Source of the DNA: [Bacillus] selenitireducens MLS10
GTDB lineage: Bacteria > Bacillota > Bacilli > Bacillales > Salisediminibacteriaceae
NCBI RefSeq assembly: GCF_000093085.1
Contig: NC_014219.1
Span: 1,240,001 to 1,304,000 of the forward strand
Reading direction: 5' to 3'
Length of the DNA: 64,000 nucleotides
Shown: piece by piece, positions 1 through 8,448 of the stretch
How positions within the stretch are numbered: position 1 is the first letter of the stretch
How the letters are laid out: every line of letters begins with the position of its first letter
Position numbers and translations under genes: made by a program
The notes under the pieces: generated by a model
What the model saw: only the letters and a program-made list of their open reading frames with translations
What the model was told of the DNA's origin: nothing
The model's database searches: none

Positions 1-97
1 CATTTCGTTTTGTGCGGACGCGAATATGCAAGGTTTCTTCATCGTAGGCATAGGCATACTGAGACTTCGGCTGATGGTGAATCGCTTCTAATAACAT
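1..97 (-). CDS. Neopullulanase/maltogenic amylase family glycosidase, N-terminal fragment
   Basis: Only the first 32 codons are in the window; the gene continues past base 1. The start is ATG at 97-95 with AAGGAGG at about 104-110 on the minus strand, spaced correctly. The fragment contains AYAYDEETLHIRVRTKRN, which resembles the start of the CBM34 domain of Bacillus neopullulanases, cyclomaltodextrinases and maltogenic amylases; these cytoplasmic GH13 enzymes cut maltodextrins and cyclodextrins. A good promoter and a LacI-family operator palindrome just upstream fit a maltodextrin utilisation gene. The family call rests on recognition of a short N-terminus, and the catalytic domain cannot be seen. 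Confidence 0.7.
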   Translation of the reverse strand, partial: MLLEAIHHQPKSQYAYAYDEETLHIRVRTKRN

Positions 98-124
98 GAT
101 GTACCTCCTTGGATTTGAGACAAG

Positions 125-136
125 GCAAACGTTTGC
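125..136. promoter_or_regulatory. LacI-family operator palindrome (MalR/CcpA type)
   Basis: GCAAACGTTTGC is a perfect 12-bp palindrome with the central CG typical of LacI/GalR-family operators, such as those of maltose regulators. It lies between the amylase promoter (-10 at 173-178) and its start codon, about 30-40 bases after the expected transcription start. A bound repressor there would block elongation. Which regulator binds is not shown. Confidence 0.65.
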
Positions 137-172
137 GCAAAACTGTGTAAGCGTCTCCTTAATTATAAAGTC

Positions 173-201
173 AGTATAGCACGCATGATAAAACGTGTCC
201 A
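173..201 (-). promoter_or_regulatory. SigA promoter of the amylase-family gene
   Basis: On the minus strand TGGACA (201-196) and TATACT (178-173) are separated by exactly 17 bases. Transcription should start near 166 and read through the operator at 125-136 into the amylase gene. Confidence 0.65.
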
Positions 202-229
202 TCCGTAATCGGAGAGGAACACGTTTTAT
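188..229. repeat. 11-bp inverted repeat overlapping the amylase -35
   Basis: ATAAAACGTGT (188-198) is perfectly repeated in inverse as ACACGTTTTAT (219-229) around a 20-base loop. The left arm covers part of the TGGACA -35 element. Neither side has a clear T-run beyond the arms, so a terminator for the small gene ending at 279 is possible but weak; an operator is the alternative. Confidence 0.4.
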
Positions 230-278
230 GTGCAACAATTCACAAATACACCAAAAAAAATATCTTACTGTTTCATAA

Positions 279-578
279 TTAGTGTTTGGTCAATTTTGGA
301 GCTGTCAGATAAACAGTATCCGCCGAACAACCAATGCAATCAAGTTGGGTGGCTAACAGACCTGTCAAACTGACAAGTTCAATCAGAGATGATTCACAGC
401 ACTTAACCCGGTTTTCCATCTCTTCAAAGCCATTTTGTTTGATTGTATGATGGTCCATCCGGTTTATTTTATTGATGAGTGCTTTGGTAAGGGAAAGCTG
501 GTCTTTTTGAGCTTCAATGATGATCGACAAAGCATTTCTGATAAGCAGGTCATTTTCGTTATCCATCACTTGTTCCAT
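279..578 (-). CDS. Small hypothetical protein translated with ssb
   Basis: A 99-residue protein of unknown function. I chose ATG 578-576 (MEQVMDNEND) because it begins one base after the ssb stop codon (TGATATG), which indicates translational coupling, with AGGTG upstream inside the ssb end. The protein is mostly helical in character: an acidic N-terminus, a Leu/Ile-rich segment, then a Cys-Cys pair and a second Cys cluster near the C-terminus (DCIGC). No signal peptide or membrane segment is visible. It does not match a family I can name. Position behind ssb suggests, but does not show, a link to DNA metabolism or competence. Confidence 0.55.
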   Translation of the reverse strand: MEQVMDNENDLLIRNALSIIIEAQKDQLSLTKALINKINRMDHHTIKQNGFEEMENRVKCCESSLIELVSLTGLLATQLDCIGCSADTVYLTAPKLTKH

Positions 579-579
579 A

Positions 580-1005
580 TCAGTGCACCTGTTCCCTTGA
601 AGAATCAAACTCACTGTTAAGGATCTCAGTCTCAACTGCTTCCGGGCATTCGTTTTTGTCGAGGCAGGCAGCCTGTTGATCGGTTGAAGGTTTCAAATGA
701 AGAAACCCGACTTTTTCCGCTATGACTTCGACGCGGTTGTAGAGCGAATGGTCTTTCGGCAAGTAGGTCATAGGCGCAAGTCTTCCGGTGATGGTGACCG
801 TAGAACCTTTGCCACAGTATTCTTTAATTGTCTCAGCCGTGTTTCGCCATGCGACTACAGGAATAAAATCCGTTTTATATTCTTGGTCTTTACTTCGGAA
901 AGATCGTTTTACAGCGAGTTGAAACTTGACATAATGTTTACCATGCTGTGTACAGCCAAGCTCAGGCTCGTTGGCAATTCTGCCGGCCAGTGAAAATTGA
1001 TTCAA
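580..1005 (-). CDS. ssb: Single-stranded DNA-binding protein
   Basis: A 141-residue SSB. The N-terminal 100 residues form the OB fold: NQFSLAGRIANEPEL, then the conserved FxLAVKRSF and DFIPVVAWRNTAE strands and GSTVTITGRL. The tail (residues 105-141) is acidic but lacks the usual DDDIPF-type C-terminal tip of housekeeping SSB, so it resembles the shorter SsbB (YwpH) paralogue used in competence in B. subtilis. Start is TTG 1005-1003 behind GAGGAGA. It is followed directly by a coupled small gene. The housekeeping ssb normally sits between rpsF and rpsR, which is not this context, supporting a paralogue. Confidence 0.88.
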   Translation of the reverse strand: MNQFSLAGRIANEPELGCTQHGKHYVKFQLAVKRSFRSKDQEYKTDFIPVVAWRNTAETIKEYCGKGSTVTITGRLAPMTYLPKDHSLYNRVEVIAEKVGFLHLKPSTDQQAACLDKNECPEAVETEILNSEFDSSREQVH

Positions 1006-1019
1006 GATTATCTCTCCTC

Positions 1020-1344
1020 TACTGAGGTATATTTTACTGTCAACTATTGGCGGATCGTATTATAACAATGGCAGAGAGGAATTTCTGTTTCCACACGAAA
1101 CTTACATGCGGTTATAGAGAAAGGCAGTCCGTCTCCATCCGGGATAGCCCCAGTAAGGATAGTTCACCTCCAACGTTTAGATTATCTCTTTCAAAATAGT
1201 GGACGAAGCAGTCCATATCGTGGAATAAGTATGATTCTCTTGTCCGACTATGGAATAATTCTATAAGAACAAGTGTGTGATTTCAATACTTTTCCTATTT
1301 ATTTATTGTGTCAAATTTGTGTCGGAAGTTATTTGACAGGTGAA
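1020..1344. other. Intergenic region between ssb and the cold-shock gene
   Basis: No convincing gene. A TATAAT is present on the minus strand at 1064-1059 upstream of ssb but its -35 is poor. TGGAATAA occurs twice 30 bases apart (1221 and 1251). Nothing else stands out. Confidence 0.4.
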
Positions 1345-1373
1345 TTGACGAAAGCGGTTACAATTGCTATAGT
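1345..1373 (+). promoter_or_regulatory. SigA promoter of the cold-shock gene
   Basis: TTGACG (1345-1350), 17-base spacer, TATAGT (1368-1373). The transcript would begin near 1380, giving a leader of about 58 bases before the start codon at 1438. Confidence 0.72.
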
Positions 1374-1437
1374 AAAGATGACGCATTTCTGTTTTTCAGG
1401 GCGTCAGATTTTAATTAGAAGGGAATGTGTTTACAAC

Positions 1438-1635
1438 ATGCAGGGAAAAGTCAAATGGTTCAACGCAGAGAAAGGTTTTGGATTTATTGAACGTGAAGAC
1501 GGGGAAGATGTATTCGTTCATTATTCGGCAATTGACCAGGAAGGCTTCAAAACGCTGGATGAGGGTCAGGATGTGGAATTTGAAGTCGTTGAAGGAGCCA
1601 GAGGACCTCAAGCATCAAATGTTGTGAAATTATAA
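1438..1635 (+). CDS. Cold-shock protein, CspA family
   Basis: A 65-residue single-domain cold-shock protein that binds single-stranded RNA and DNA as an RNA chaperone. RNP1 is KGFGFIE (residues 12-18) and RNP2 is VFVHYSA; length and the start QGKVKWFN are standard. The ATG at 1438 is preceded by GAAGGG with a rather long spacing of about 14 bases; longer in-frame extensions upstream lack family similarity and would run into the promoter. It is a monocistronic unit with its own promoter and terminator. Which of the cspB/C/D paralogues it corresponds to cannot be decided. Confidence 0.93.
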   Translation: MQGKVKWFNAEKGFGFIEREDGEDVFVHYSAIDQEGFKTLDEGQDVEFEVVEGARGPQASNVVKL

Positions 1636-1691
1636 CCCTTCGGTATTGTAAAAGAAACCAAAGAAAGATCAATAGCCACTAATATGTGTTT

Positions 1692-1723
1692 AACCCGTTT
1701 TCTTCAAAAGAAAGCGGGTTTTT
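1692..1723 (+). terminator. Terminator of the cold-shock gene
   Basis: AACCCG (1692-1697) pairs with CGGGTT (1715-1720); TTTCTT/AAGAAA pairs inside it, and Ts follow. It ends about 60 bases after the csp stop codon. Confidence 0.75.
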
Positions 1724-1759
1724 CAAACAACTGCTGAAATTGTGTAAAATTAAATTCAT

Positions 1760-1786
1760 GTTTTAGCAGGAGAACGCATAGGGAAT
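1760..1786 (+). promoter_or_regulatory. Possible SigB-type promoter of hpf
   Basis: GTTTTA (1760-1765), 15 bases, GGGAAT (1781-1786) resembles the general-stress consensus GTTTAA-N13-15-GGGTAT. In B. subtilis hpf (yvyD) is SigB and SigH controlled. The match is imperfect, so this is tentative. Confidence 0.4.
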
Positions 1787-1826
1787 GACGAAACATATAT
1801 ACATACCCGAAAGGAGGAATTTGTCT

Positions 1827-2378
1827 ATGAATTTTAACATTCGAGGCGAAAACCTGGAAATTACACCAGCATTGAGAGACTACGTAGAAAAAAAGGTGGG
1901 TAAACTTGAGAAGTATTTTGAAACCACACCATCTTCTGATGTGCACGTGAAGATGAGTGTCGTGAATACCGATCAAAAAGTGGAAATCACCATACCAATG
2001 CCGAAATTACTCCTTCGAGCAGAGGAAAAGCATGCGGATATGTACGCAGCCGTTGATCTTGTGATCGAAAAGCTTGAACGGCAGATCCGTAAGCATAAAA
2101 CGAAAGTAAACCGCAAATTCCGCGGTGAAGACAGTCTGAAATATATGTTTAAAAACGAACTTGAGCCGATCTCTGAAGAAGAGACGCCGGATGATGACTA
2201 TGAAATCGTCCGTACGAAGCGCTTCGATCTGAAGCCGATGGATGCGGAAGAAGCGATCCTGCAGATGGATATGCTCGGACATAACTTCTTCGTCTTCTCG
2301 GATGCTGTAAGCGGCGTGACGAGCGTTGTGTACCGCAGAAGCGACGGCAAATACGGCCTGATTGAGCCGGAAGCGTAA
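1827..2378 (+). CDS. hpf: Ribosome hibernation-promoting factor, long form
   Basis: A 183-residue long-form HPF (YvyD). Residues 1-100 are the S30AE domain, which occupies the mRNA/tRNA channel of the small subunit; after an acidic linker (EEETPDDD), residues 125-183 are the dimerisation domain (RFDLKPMDAEEAILQMDMLG... FFVF) that joins two 70S ribosomes into 100S particles in stationary phase. The start ATG 1827 follows AAGGAGG at 1811-1817; an upstream in-frame ATG at 1785 would extend through the RBS and is unlikely. In B. subtilis hpf lies directly before secA; here ptsG-glcT sits between them. Confidence 0.95.
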   Translation: MNFNIRGENLEITPALRDYVEKKVGKLEKYFETTPSSDVHVKMSVVNTDQKVEITIPMPKLLLRAEEKHADMYAAVDLVIEKLERQIRKHKTKVNRKFRGEDSLKYMFKNELEPISEEETPDDDYEIVRTKRFDLKPMDAEEAILQMDMLGHNFFVFSDAVSGVTSVVYRRSDGKYGLIEPEA

Positions 2379-2398
2379 AAAGAAACGAACGATAAATA

Positions 2399-2430
2399 AA
2401 CACCTTCAGGCAGATGCCTGAAGGTGTTTT
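2399..2430. terminator. Terminator after hpf
   Basis: AACACCTTCAGGCA (2399-2412) and TGCCTGAAGGTGTT (2415-2428) form a 14-bp perfect stem with a very tight loop, followed by Ts on the plus strand. It terminates hpf. Confidence 0.85.
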
Positions 2431-2442
2431 GAGTCGAAAGAG

Positions 2443-2478
2443 GGGATCTGAGCGGCTATGCTCAGATCCCTTCTTTTC
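2443..2478. terminator. Second hairpin between convergent hpf and ptsG
   Basis: GGGATCTGAGC (2443-2453) pairs perfectly with GCTCAGATCCC (2460-2470). T-rich sequence follows on the plus strand (TTCTTTTCT) and, less strongly, on the minus strand. It probably ends ptsG transcription, which arrives from 2494, and backs up the hpf terminator. Confidence 0.7.
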
Positions 2479-2493
2479 TATTGCAGCTGACAG

Positions 2494-4515
2494 TCAGTTG
2501 ATTGTAATTCTGCCTGTTTCGTTTCGCTTAACGGAGCCGTGCTCGTTGATGGAAACGGTTTTGTCTTCCGCGAGATTCGTAAAGATAACAGGTGTTGTGG
2601 CGGCTTTGGCCTTTTGTTTTACGAGCTCAAGATCAAAGCGGATCAGTTCGTCACCGACAGCGACTCGGTCACCCTGGGAAACAAAGGCTTCAAAGCCGTC
2701 TCCCTTCATATTAACAGTGTCGACACCGATGTGAACGAGAACTTCCGTCCCATCGTCAGCTAAGAGGCCAATGGCATGCATTGTCGGGAAGAGGTTGACC
2801 ACTTCACCGTTCACTGGTGAGACGACGAGTCCGTCTGACGGTTCAATGGCGAATCCGTCCCCCATCATTTTTTCGGCGAACATGTTGTCCGGTACGTTGG
2901 CAAGGTCGATCAGCTCACCTTCGAGCGGCATAGCGAGATCGATCGTTGAAGCGACCTGTGAAGGGGCAACGGCTGCGTTTGGATCTTCATACGCTTCCGG
3001 CGCTTTGCCGTTGATAATGTCACGCATCTGGCCTTTGATCGTTTCAGAGCGTGGCCCGAAGATCGCCTGGATATTCTTGTCGATCGTCATGACGCCTGAT
3101 GCGCCGAGCTGCTTCAGTCGTTCCTTGTCCACCTGTTCCGTGTCGTGCACGGCCATACGCAGGCGTGTGATGCAGGCATCGAGGTAGGTGATGTTATCTT
3201 TTCCACCCATGGCCTTCAGGACTTCGTAAGGAAGTTCTGTGTTGCCGGATGACTTCTTGGCGGACGCGTCACCGTTTGCTTCTTCACGGCCAGGCGTCAT
3301 CAGGTTGAACTTCGTAATCGCAAAGCGGAAACCGAAGTAGTAGATGACGGCAAAGACGAGTCCGACCGGGATGACGAGCCACCATTCGGTCCGTCCCGGC
3401 AGAATGCCGTACAAGAAGAAGTCGATGACTCCGCCTGAGAAGGTCATCCCGATTTGCACGTCGAGTAGATGCATCGTCATGAATGACAGACCTGCAAAGA
3501 TGGTATGAATGGCAAAGAGCAGTGGTGCAACAAACAGGAATGAGAATTCAATCGGTTCCGTGATCCCTGTCAAAAAGGACGTCAGCGCGGCAGAACTCAT
3601 AATCCCGGCGACGACTTTTTTGTTTTCAGGGCGTGCACAGTGATAGATCGCCAGTGCAGCAGCGGGAAGACCGAACATCATGAATGGGAATTTCCCGGTC
3701 ATGTAGGCACCGGCCGTGACTTCTGCGCCGTCGCGGATCTGGTTAAAGAAGATCTGCTGGTCGCCGCGGATGATCTCTCCTGCGGCATTCGTGTAAGAAC
3801 CGAATTCAAACCAGAACGGAGAATAGAAGATGTGGTGAAGTCCGAATGGAATGAGGGCACGTTCTACTACTCCGAAAATAAAAGTCGACAGTGTGCGGTT
3901 GGCTTCGGTCATGAAATAGGCAAGGCTGTTCAGGCCGTCCTGGGCGAAAGGCCAGAGCATGTGCATGGCAACACCGAGCAGAATGGCTGAAGCTGCGGTG
4001 ACGATCGGTACGAAGCGCTTCCCGGCAAAGAACCCGAGATAAGACGGCAGTTCGATGTTAAAGAAGCGATTGTACATGTATGCCCCCAGGAGCCCGGCGA
4101 TGATCCCGCCAAAGACACCGGTCTGAAGCGTCGGAATCCCAAGCACGTTGGCCAGATCCGGGCTTCCTTCAAGGGCTGAAGCGTCGATCCCGCCGATGAC
4201 GCTCATTGTGACGTTCATAATCAAATAACCGATAATCGCGGCAAGTCCGGCGACACCGTCCCCGTCAGAGAGGCCGATGGCAACACCGACGGCAAAGAGG
4301 AGCGGGAGGTTACCGAAGACGATGTCCCCGGAGGCCTGCATCATTTCAGCGATCAGGGCGATGATCTCGGAATCGAGAAAGGCAAACCGGGCGATCATGT
4401 CCGGGTTTTGCATGGCATCCCCGAAGGCAAGGAGTATCCCTGCGGCAGGGAGAAGGGCGACCGGCAACATCAAGGAGCGGCCGACTTTTTGTAAGATACC
4501 AAAAGCGTTTTTCAT
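2494..4515 (-). CDS. ptsG: PTS glucose transporter subunit EIICBA
   Basis: A 673-residue phosphotransferase permease that imports glucose while phosphorylating it. EIIC (about residues 1-400) has multiple membrane helices beginning LMLPVALLPAAGILLAFGDA and the ITEPIEFSFLF motif. EIIB follows with phospho-acceptor Cys448 in LDACITRLRMAV, and EIIA ends the protein with phospho-acceptor His595 in VLVHIGVDTVNMKG. Domain order and length match B. subtilis PtsG (699 residues), as does the linked glcT and RNA leader. A different sugar such as N-acetylglucosamine is possible in this family, but the GlcT context argues for glucose. Start ATG is at 4515 behind a GGAGGAAT-type site. Confidence 0.92.
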   Translation of the reverse strand: MKNAFGILQKVGRSLMLPVALLPAAGILLAFGDAMQNPDMIARFAFLDSEIIALIAEMMQASGDIVFGNLPLLFAVGVAIGLSDGDGVAGLAAIIGYLIMNVTMSVIGGIDASALEGSPDLANVLGIPTLQTGVFGGIIAGLLGAYMYNRFFNIELPSYLGFFAGKRFVPIVTAASAILLGVAMHMLWPFAQDGLNSLAYFMTEANRTLSTFIFGVVERALIPFGLHHIFYSPFWFEFGSYTNAAGEIIRGDQQIFFNQIRDGAEVTAGAYMTGKFPFMMFGLPAAALAIYHCARPENKKVVAGIMSSAALTSFLTGITEPIEFSFLFVAPLLFAIHTIFAGLSFMTMHLLDVQIGMTFSGGVIDFFLYGILPGRTEWWLVIPVGLVFAVIYYFGFRFAITKFNLMTPGREEANGDASAKKSSGNTELPYEVLKAMGGKDNITYLDACITRLRMAVHDTEQVDKERLKQLGASGVMTIDKNIQAIFGPRSETIKGQMRDIINGKAPEAYEDPNAAVAPSQVASTIDLAMPLEGELIDLANVPDNMFAEKMMGDGFAIEPSDGLVVSPVNGEVVNLFPTMHAIGLLADDGTEVLVHIGVDTVNMKGDGFEAFVSQGDRVAVGDELIRFDLELVKQKAKAATTPVIFTNLAEDKTVSINEHGSVKRNETGRITIN

Positions 4516-4640
4516 TTATTATTCCTCCTGTTTGAGTTGTTGGGTGCCGTTGCGATGCGGGGCCCCGGAAGCAAGCATTCAGCCGCTTTCGCACATCATC
4601 TTGGCGGACTTTCTTTTCGCCTGTTACTTGGTTATGACAA

Positions 4641-4752
4641 CAAAAAAGGCATGAGGGAAAAAGATACAGTTCACCCAAAGGCAGGACAAAATGTCCCGAT
4701 CCAGGGTAAGGCTGCAATCCTTTTCTCTCATGCCTGCATCACCAGTAACACG
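4641..4752 (-). promoter_or_regulatory. GlcT-dependent RAT antiterminator and overlapping terminator in the ptsG leader
   Basis: On the minus strand the leader carries GTGTTACTGGT (4752-4742), then AGGCATGAGAGAAAAGG, and further down CTTTTTCCCTCATGCCT followed by TTTTTT (4646-4641). The two AGGCATGAG/CTCATGCCT arms (4735-4727 and 4655-4647) form a long terminator stem. The 5' arm overlaps a RAT-like element closely resembling the B. subtilis ptsG one. With active GlcT the RAT hairpin should form and prevent the terminator. This is sequence reading plus the known ptsG mechanism. Confidence 0.85.
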
Positions 4753-4790
4753 GAAAAAGAAAGTGTTTGTTTGCTGTTTTCGAGATAAGC

Positions 4791-5636
4791 TTACTCGATT
4801 TCACGGACGTTGTCAACAATGCGTTGCAAATGAAGGGTCAAATAAACGGCTTCTGCGTCCGGAACGCTCCGTTTCAACCGGCGCTGCATCACCTTCATGA
4901 GCTTCCAGGCCAGGTTGTAACAGACCGGATACTCTTTTTGCAGCACCGCTTTGAGGGCGTCCTGATTGTCCACATAGTTCTCGAACTGAATCCGCTCGAT
5001 GGCGTGATGCAAGTGCCTGACGAGGCGGAGGTAGTTCATATCCCGGCGGTCGATTGTCATCTTCAGGTTCTCTTCGATCATGCCGACGAGTTCACTGACC
5101 ATCTGCGTGTGCCGGTTGATGTCTCCTAAATCCCGGTTTGTCAGGGCGCTGTGGATGTGCAGGGTGATAAACCCGATTTCTCCCGGCGGGATGCGGATGC
5201 CGACCTGATTGCCGAACCATTCCGTGAGCTCTGTGGCGACGGCAAATTCCTGGGGATAGGCAAGCTCTGTCTCTTGCAGGAACGGATTATGGATGCCTTG
5301 GCCGTTTTCGATCCGTTTGACGGCGAAGTGCAGGTGATCGGTGAGACCGATATGGATGTGTTCGTTCAAGTTTGCGCCAAACCGGGTTTCAAGCTTGTCG
5401 ATGAACTCATTCATGACGCCTACGAACTGCTCATCCACGTACTCGAGCAGGCTTTTGTGCTGTTCCTGTTCGTTTTTGTCCTTCAGGACGAAGAACTTTT
5501 CCGCCTCAAGACCGGCAATTTCGTCTCCAGGTTTTTTACCGAAGCCTAGCCCCTTACCGATCAGCACCACTTCCCCGTAATCCGGGTGATGGGCAATGAC
5601 GACATTGTTGTTGAGGATTTTCGTTACAGCGAGCAT
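4791..5636 (-). CDS. glcT: PtsG antiterminator, BglG/SacY family
   Basis: A 281-residue RNA-binding antiterminator. Residues 1-60 are the co-antiterminator domain (AVTKILNNNVVIA... GKGLGFGKKPGD) that binds the RAT hairpin; two PTS regulation domains follow, PRD1 around residues 65-170 and PRD2 around 175-281, with conserved histidines (EHIHIGLTDHLHFA in PRD1, RLVRHLHHAIERI and LTLHLQRI in PRD2) as phosphorylation sites. In B. subtilis unphosphorylated PtsG leaves GlcT active when glucose is present. The gene lies directly upstream of ptsG and its RNA target. The start ATG 5636 is that of the typical MxxTKILNNN N-terminus. Confidence 0.93.
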   Translation of the reverse strand: MLAVTKILNNNVVIAHHPDYGEVVLIGKGLGFGKKPGDEIAGLEAEKFFVLKDKNEQEQHKSLLEYVDEQFVGVMNEFIDKLETRFGANLNEHIHIGLTDHLHFAVKRIENGQGIHNPFLQETELAYPQEFAVATELTEWFGNQVGIRIPPGEIGFITLHIHSALTNRDLGDINRHTQMVSELVGMIEENLKMTIDRRDMNYLRLVRHLHHAIERIQFENYVDNQDALKAVLQKEYPVCYNLAWKLMKVMQRRLKRSVPDAEAVYLTLHLQRIVDNVREIE

Positions 5637-5686
5637 TTATTCACCGTCCTTCTATCACAGGTTGAACGCGTTCTGAGACAAATATC

Positions 5687-5715
5687 AGTATAAAGTGATA
5701 AACGGTTACATTCAA
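5687..5715 (-). promoter_or_regulatory. SigA promoter of glcT
   Basis: On the minus strand TTGAAT (5715-5710), 17 bases, TATACT (5692-5687), about 50 bases before the glcT start. It lies back to back with the secA promoter. Confidence 0.65.
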
Positions 5716-5776
5716 GAACAAATCCTGTTCTTTTCAAAGAAGATCATCAGCACTTTCGTTAACGTCATTCATCTTC

Positions 5777-5805
5777 TTGTAAGCCGGTTCGCAAACTGCT
5801 AAAAT
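5777..5805 (+). promoter_or_regulatory. SigA promoter of secA
   Basis: TTGTAA (5777-5782), 17 bases, TAAAAT (5800-5805), 48 bases before the secA start codon. Confidence 0.65.
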
Positions 5806-5853
5806 GAAGGATAGCGTGAAAAACGAGACTATGAAATAAGGGAGTAATGCCCA

Positions 5854-8397
5854 ATGCTCGGATTACTGAAAAAAGTCATTGGCGATTCAGACGGTCGTTA
5901 TTTAAAAAAGCTGGAACGTGATAAACAGGCGGTCCTCAGCTACCATGAGGAGTTCAAACTGCTCAGTGATGAAGAACTGAAGAAGAAAACCGATGAGTTC
6001 AAACAGCGGTATCAGGACGGGGAAAAAGTCGATGATCTGTTGCCTGAAGCCTTCGCCGTTGTGAGAGAGGCGTCGACTCGCGTGACCGGGATGACGCATT
6101 TCCCGGTCCAGATCCTCGGTGCCATCGTTCTGAACAAGGGTGATATTTCTGAGATGAAAACCGGTGAGGGAAAGACCCTCGTCGCGACGATGCCCGTGTA
6201 TCTGAACGCGATTACCGGCAGGGGCGTGCACGTCGTGACGGTCAACGAATACCTTGCGAAGCGTGACGCCCATGACATGGGGAAGATTTATGATTTTCTC
6301 GGTCTTACAGTTGGATTGAACATTTCCGGGATGACCAAAGAAGAGAAGCGTGAAGCGTACAAGGCGGATGTGACGTACGGAACGAATAATGAATTCGGCT
6401 TTGATTATCTTCGTGATAACATGGTCGCCCATAAAGAAGAGATGGTTCAGCGGGATCTGCATTTTGCCATCGTCGATGAAGTCGACTCGATTTTGATCGA
6501 TGAAGCAAGAACACCGCTGATCATTTCCGGCACAGCCCAGCGTCAGAGCGAGCTGTACACGGCAGCCAATTCGTTCGTACGGATGCTGAAAGAAGACAAA
6601 GACTATACGTATGATGAGAAGACAAAGAACGTCCAGCTCACGGAAGAAGGGGTGAACCGGGCGGAGCGTGTCTTTAACATCGACAACCTCTTTGACTCGG
6701 AGCATGTGCAGCTGAACCATAACATCAACCAGGCGCTCAAAGCGCATTTGACAATGATACGTGATGAGGATTATGTCGTGGAGGATGGCCAGGTTGTCAT
6801 CATTGACCAGTTTACCGGACGTCTCATGAAGGGGCGCCGCTTTGGCGACGGGCTGCATCAGGCCATCGAAGCGAAGGAAGGGCTCGAAATCAAGCGGGAG
6901 AGCATGACGCTCGCCTCGATCACGTTCCAGAACTACTTCCGCATGTATGAGAAACTCGCCGGGATGACCGGTACGGCTAAGACAGAGGAAGAGGAATTCA
7001 CAAGCATCTACAACATGAATGTGTATGCCGTACCGACGAATGAGGAAATCATCCGTCAGGATAACGCCGACCTTGTCTTTAAGACGATGGACGGTAAGTA
7101 CAAAGCGATTATTGAGAAGATCAAGGAACTGCACGAGTCCGAGCAGCCGGTTCTTGTCGGCACAGTTAATGTGGATACGTCGGAACTCATCTCCAAAATG
7201 CTGAAGAAGCATAAAGTCCCACACAATGTACTCAATGCGAAGAATCACGCCAAAGAGGCGGAGATCATCGCCAATGCCGGTCAGAAGGGCGGCGTCACCA
7301 TTGCCACGAACATGGCGGGGCGCGGTACGGATATCAAACTCGGAGACGGTGTGGTTGAGAAGGGTGGCCTGTTCGTTCTCGGTACCGAGCGTCACGAGTC
7401 CCGCCGGATTGACAATCAGCTTCGCGGACGTTCCGGACGTCAGGGGGACCCGGGTGAATCCCAGTTCTACCTCTCCCTTGAAGATCCGCTCATGCGCCGC
7501 TTCGGCTCTGAGAACATGAGCAAGATGATGGAGCGTCTCGGCATGGATGAAGATCAGCCGATCGAGAGTAAGATGGTCTCCCGTGCCGTTGAACAGGCAC
7601 AAAAGCGCGTGGAGGGCAGCAACTTTGACGCCCGTAAACAGCTTCTGCAATATGATGATGTCATGCGTGAACAGCGCGATGTCATTTACGAACAGCGCAT
7701 GGAAGTCCTTGAATCCGATAATCTGCGTCCGGTTGTGGAACAGATGGTGGAATCAAGCGTCGGCCGGGTCGTGGCAAGCTACACGCCTGAAGAAGAGGTG
7801 CCGGAAGACTGGAACTTGGAAGGTATGGTCGATCAGCTCAATCAGGTGCTCTTCACAGATGAAGAGGTGACCCTTGAAGAGGTGACCGGTCTTGAGCCTG
7901 AAGAGATTCAGGAAGGCGTTATGGAGAAAGTGCAGGCCGAGTACAACCGCCGTGAAGAGAACTTCACGCCTGATACGATGCGTGAGTTCGAACGTGTCAT
8001 CCTCCTTCGTACGGTGGATACGAAGTGGACGAGCCATATTGACCAGATGGAACAGCTCCGCCAGGGGATCCATCTGCGCGCCTACGGACAGATCGATCCG
8101 CTTCGAGAATACAAATTCGAAGGCTTTGAGATGTTCGAAGAGATGATCGCAAGCATCGAGGACGAAGTAACCCGCTATGTGATGAAGGCACAGATCCGTT
8201 CGAATCTCGAGCGAAAGCAGGTGGCTGAAGAGCGTCAAGCCGTGCATCAGTCGGCGAACAGCCAGGCACAGGCGCAGTCCCAGCAGCAGGCAAAACCTGC
8301 GAATAAGCCGTATGTGAAAGAGGAAGAAGTCGGCCGCAACGAGCCTTGCCCGTGCGGATCCGGCAAGAAGTATAAGAATTGCCACGGCAGGCTGTAA
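5854..8397 (+). CDS. secA: Preprotein translocase ATPase SecA
   Basis: An 847-residue SecA, the motor that drives unfolded preproteins through SecYEG. Walker A is MKTGEGKT around residues 101-108, and Walker B/DEAD-like [14 protein letters not shown] lies near residue 210. Further conserved stretches are the helicase motif [17 protein letters not shown] and the arginine-finger region [16 protein letters not shown] Gln/Ala-rich linker precedes the C-terminal zinc-binding SEC-C motif ([15 protein letters not shown]), whose cysteines and histidine are intact and bind SecB-like partners or ribosomes. Length fits B. subtilis SecA (841). Start ATG 5854 follows AAGGGAG. prfB follows 50 bases downstream, as in B. 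subtilis. Confidence 0.98.
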   Translation: MLGLLKKVIGDSDGRYLKKLERDKQAVLSYHEEFKLLSDEELKKKTDEFKQRYQDGEKVDDLLPEAFAVVREASTRVTGMTHFPVQILGAIVLNKGDISEMKTGEGKTLVATMPVYLNAITGRGVHVVTVNEYLAKRDAHDMGKIYDFLGLTVGLNISGMTKEEKREAYKADVTYGTNNEFGFDYLRDNMVAHKEEMVQRDLHFAIVDEVDSILIDEARTPLIISGTAQRQSELYTAANSFVRMLKEDKDYTYDEKTKNVQLTEEGVNRAERVFNIDNLFDSEHVQLNHNINQALKAHLTMIRDEDYVVEDGQVVIIDQFTGRLMKGRRFGDGLHQAIEAKEGLEIKRESMTLASITFQNYFRMYEKLAGMTGTAKTEEEEFTSIYNMNVYAVPTNEEIIRQDNADLVFKTMDGKYKAIIEKIKELHESEQPVLVGTVNVDTSELISKMLKKHKVPHNVLNAKNHAKEAEIIANAGQKGGVTIATNMAGRGTDIKLGDGVVEKGGLFVLGTERHESRRIDNQLRGRSGRQGDPGESQFYLSLEDPLMRRFGSENMSKMMERLGMDEDQPIESKMVSRAVEQAQKRVEGSNFDARKQLLQYDDVMREQRDVIYEQRMEVLESDNLRPVVEQMVESSVGRVVASYTPEEEVPEDWNLEGMVDQLNQVLFTDEEVTLEEVTGLEPEEIQEGVMEKVQAEYNRREENFTPDTMREFERVILLRTVDTKWTSHIDQMEQLRQGIHLRAYGQIDPLREYKFEGFEMFEEMIASIEDEVTRYVMKAQIRSNLERKQVAEERQAVHQSANSQAQAQSQQQAKPANKPYVKEEEVGRNEPCPCGSGKKYKNCHGRL

Positions 8398-8448
8398 TAA
8401 GGTTGCCGCTAGGAAATCAGGGAACGAAAAAAAGGGAGTGTGACATTC

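Noticed and set aside
697-993. 98-codon plus-strand frame opposite ssb
   Set aside because: Antisense to a clear SSB reading frame and without a recognisable domain.
5697-5711. cre-like sequence in the glcT promoter
   Set aside because: It needs one extra base relative to the CcpA consensus, so the match is not convincing.
5902-7650. 582-codon open frame antisense to secA
   Set aside because: It lies wholly on the opposite strand of an unmistakable secA, shows no family motif and has no RBS; it is a shadow of third-position bias.
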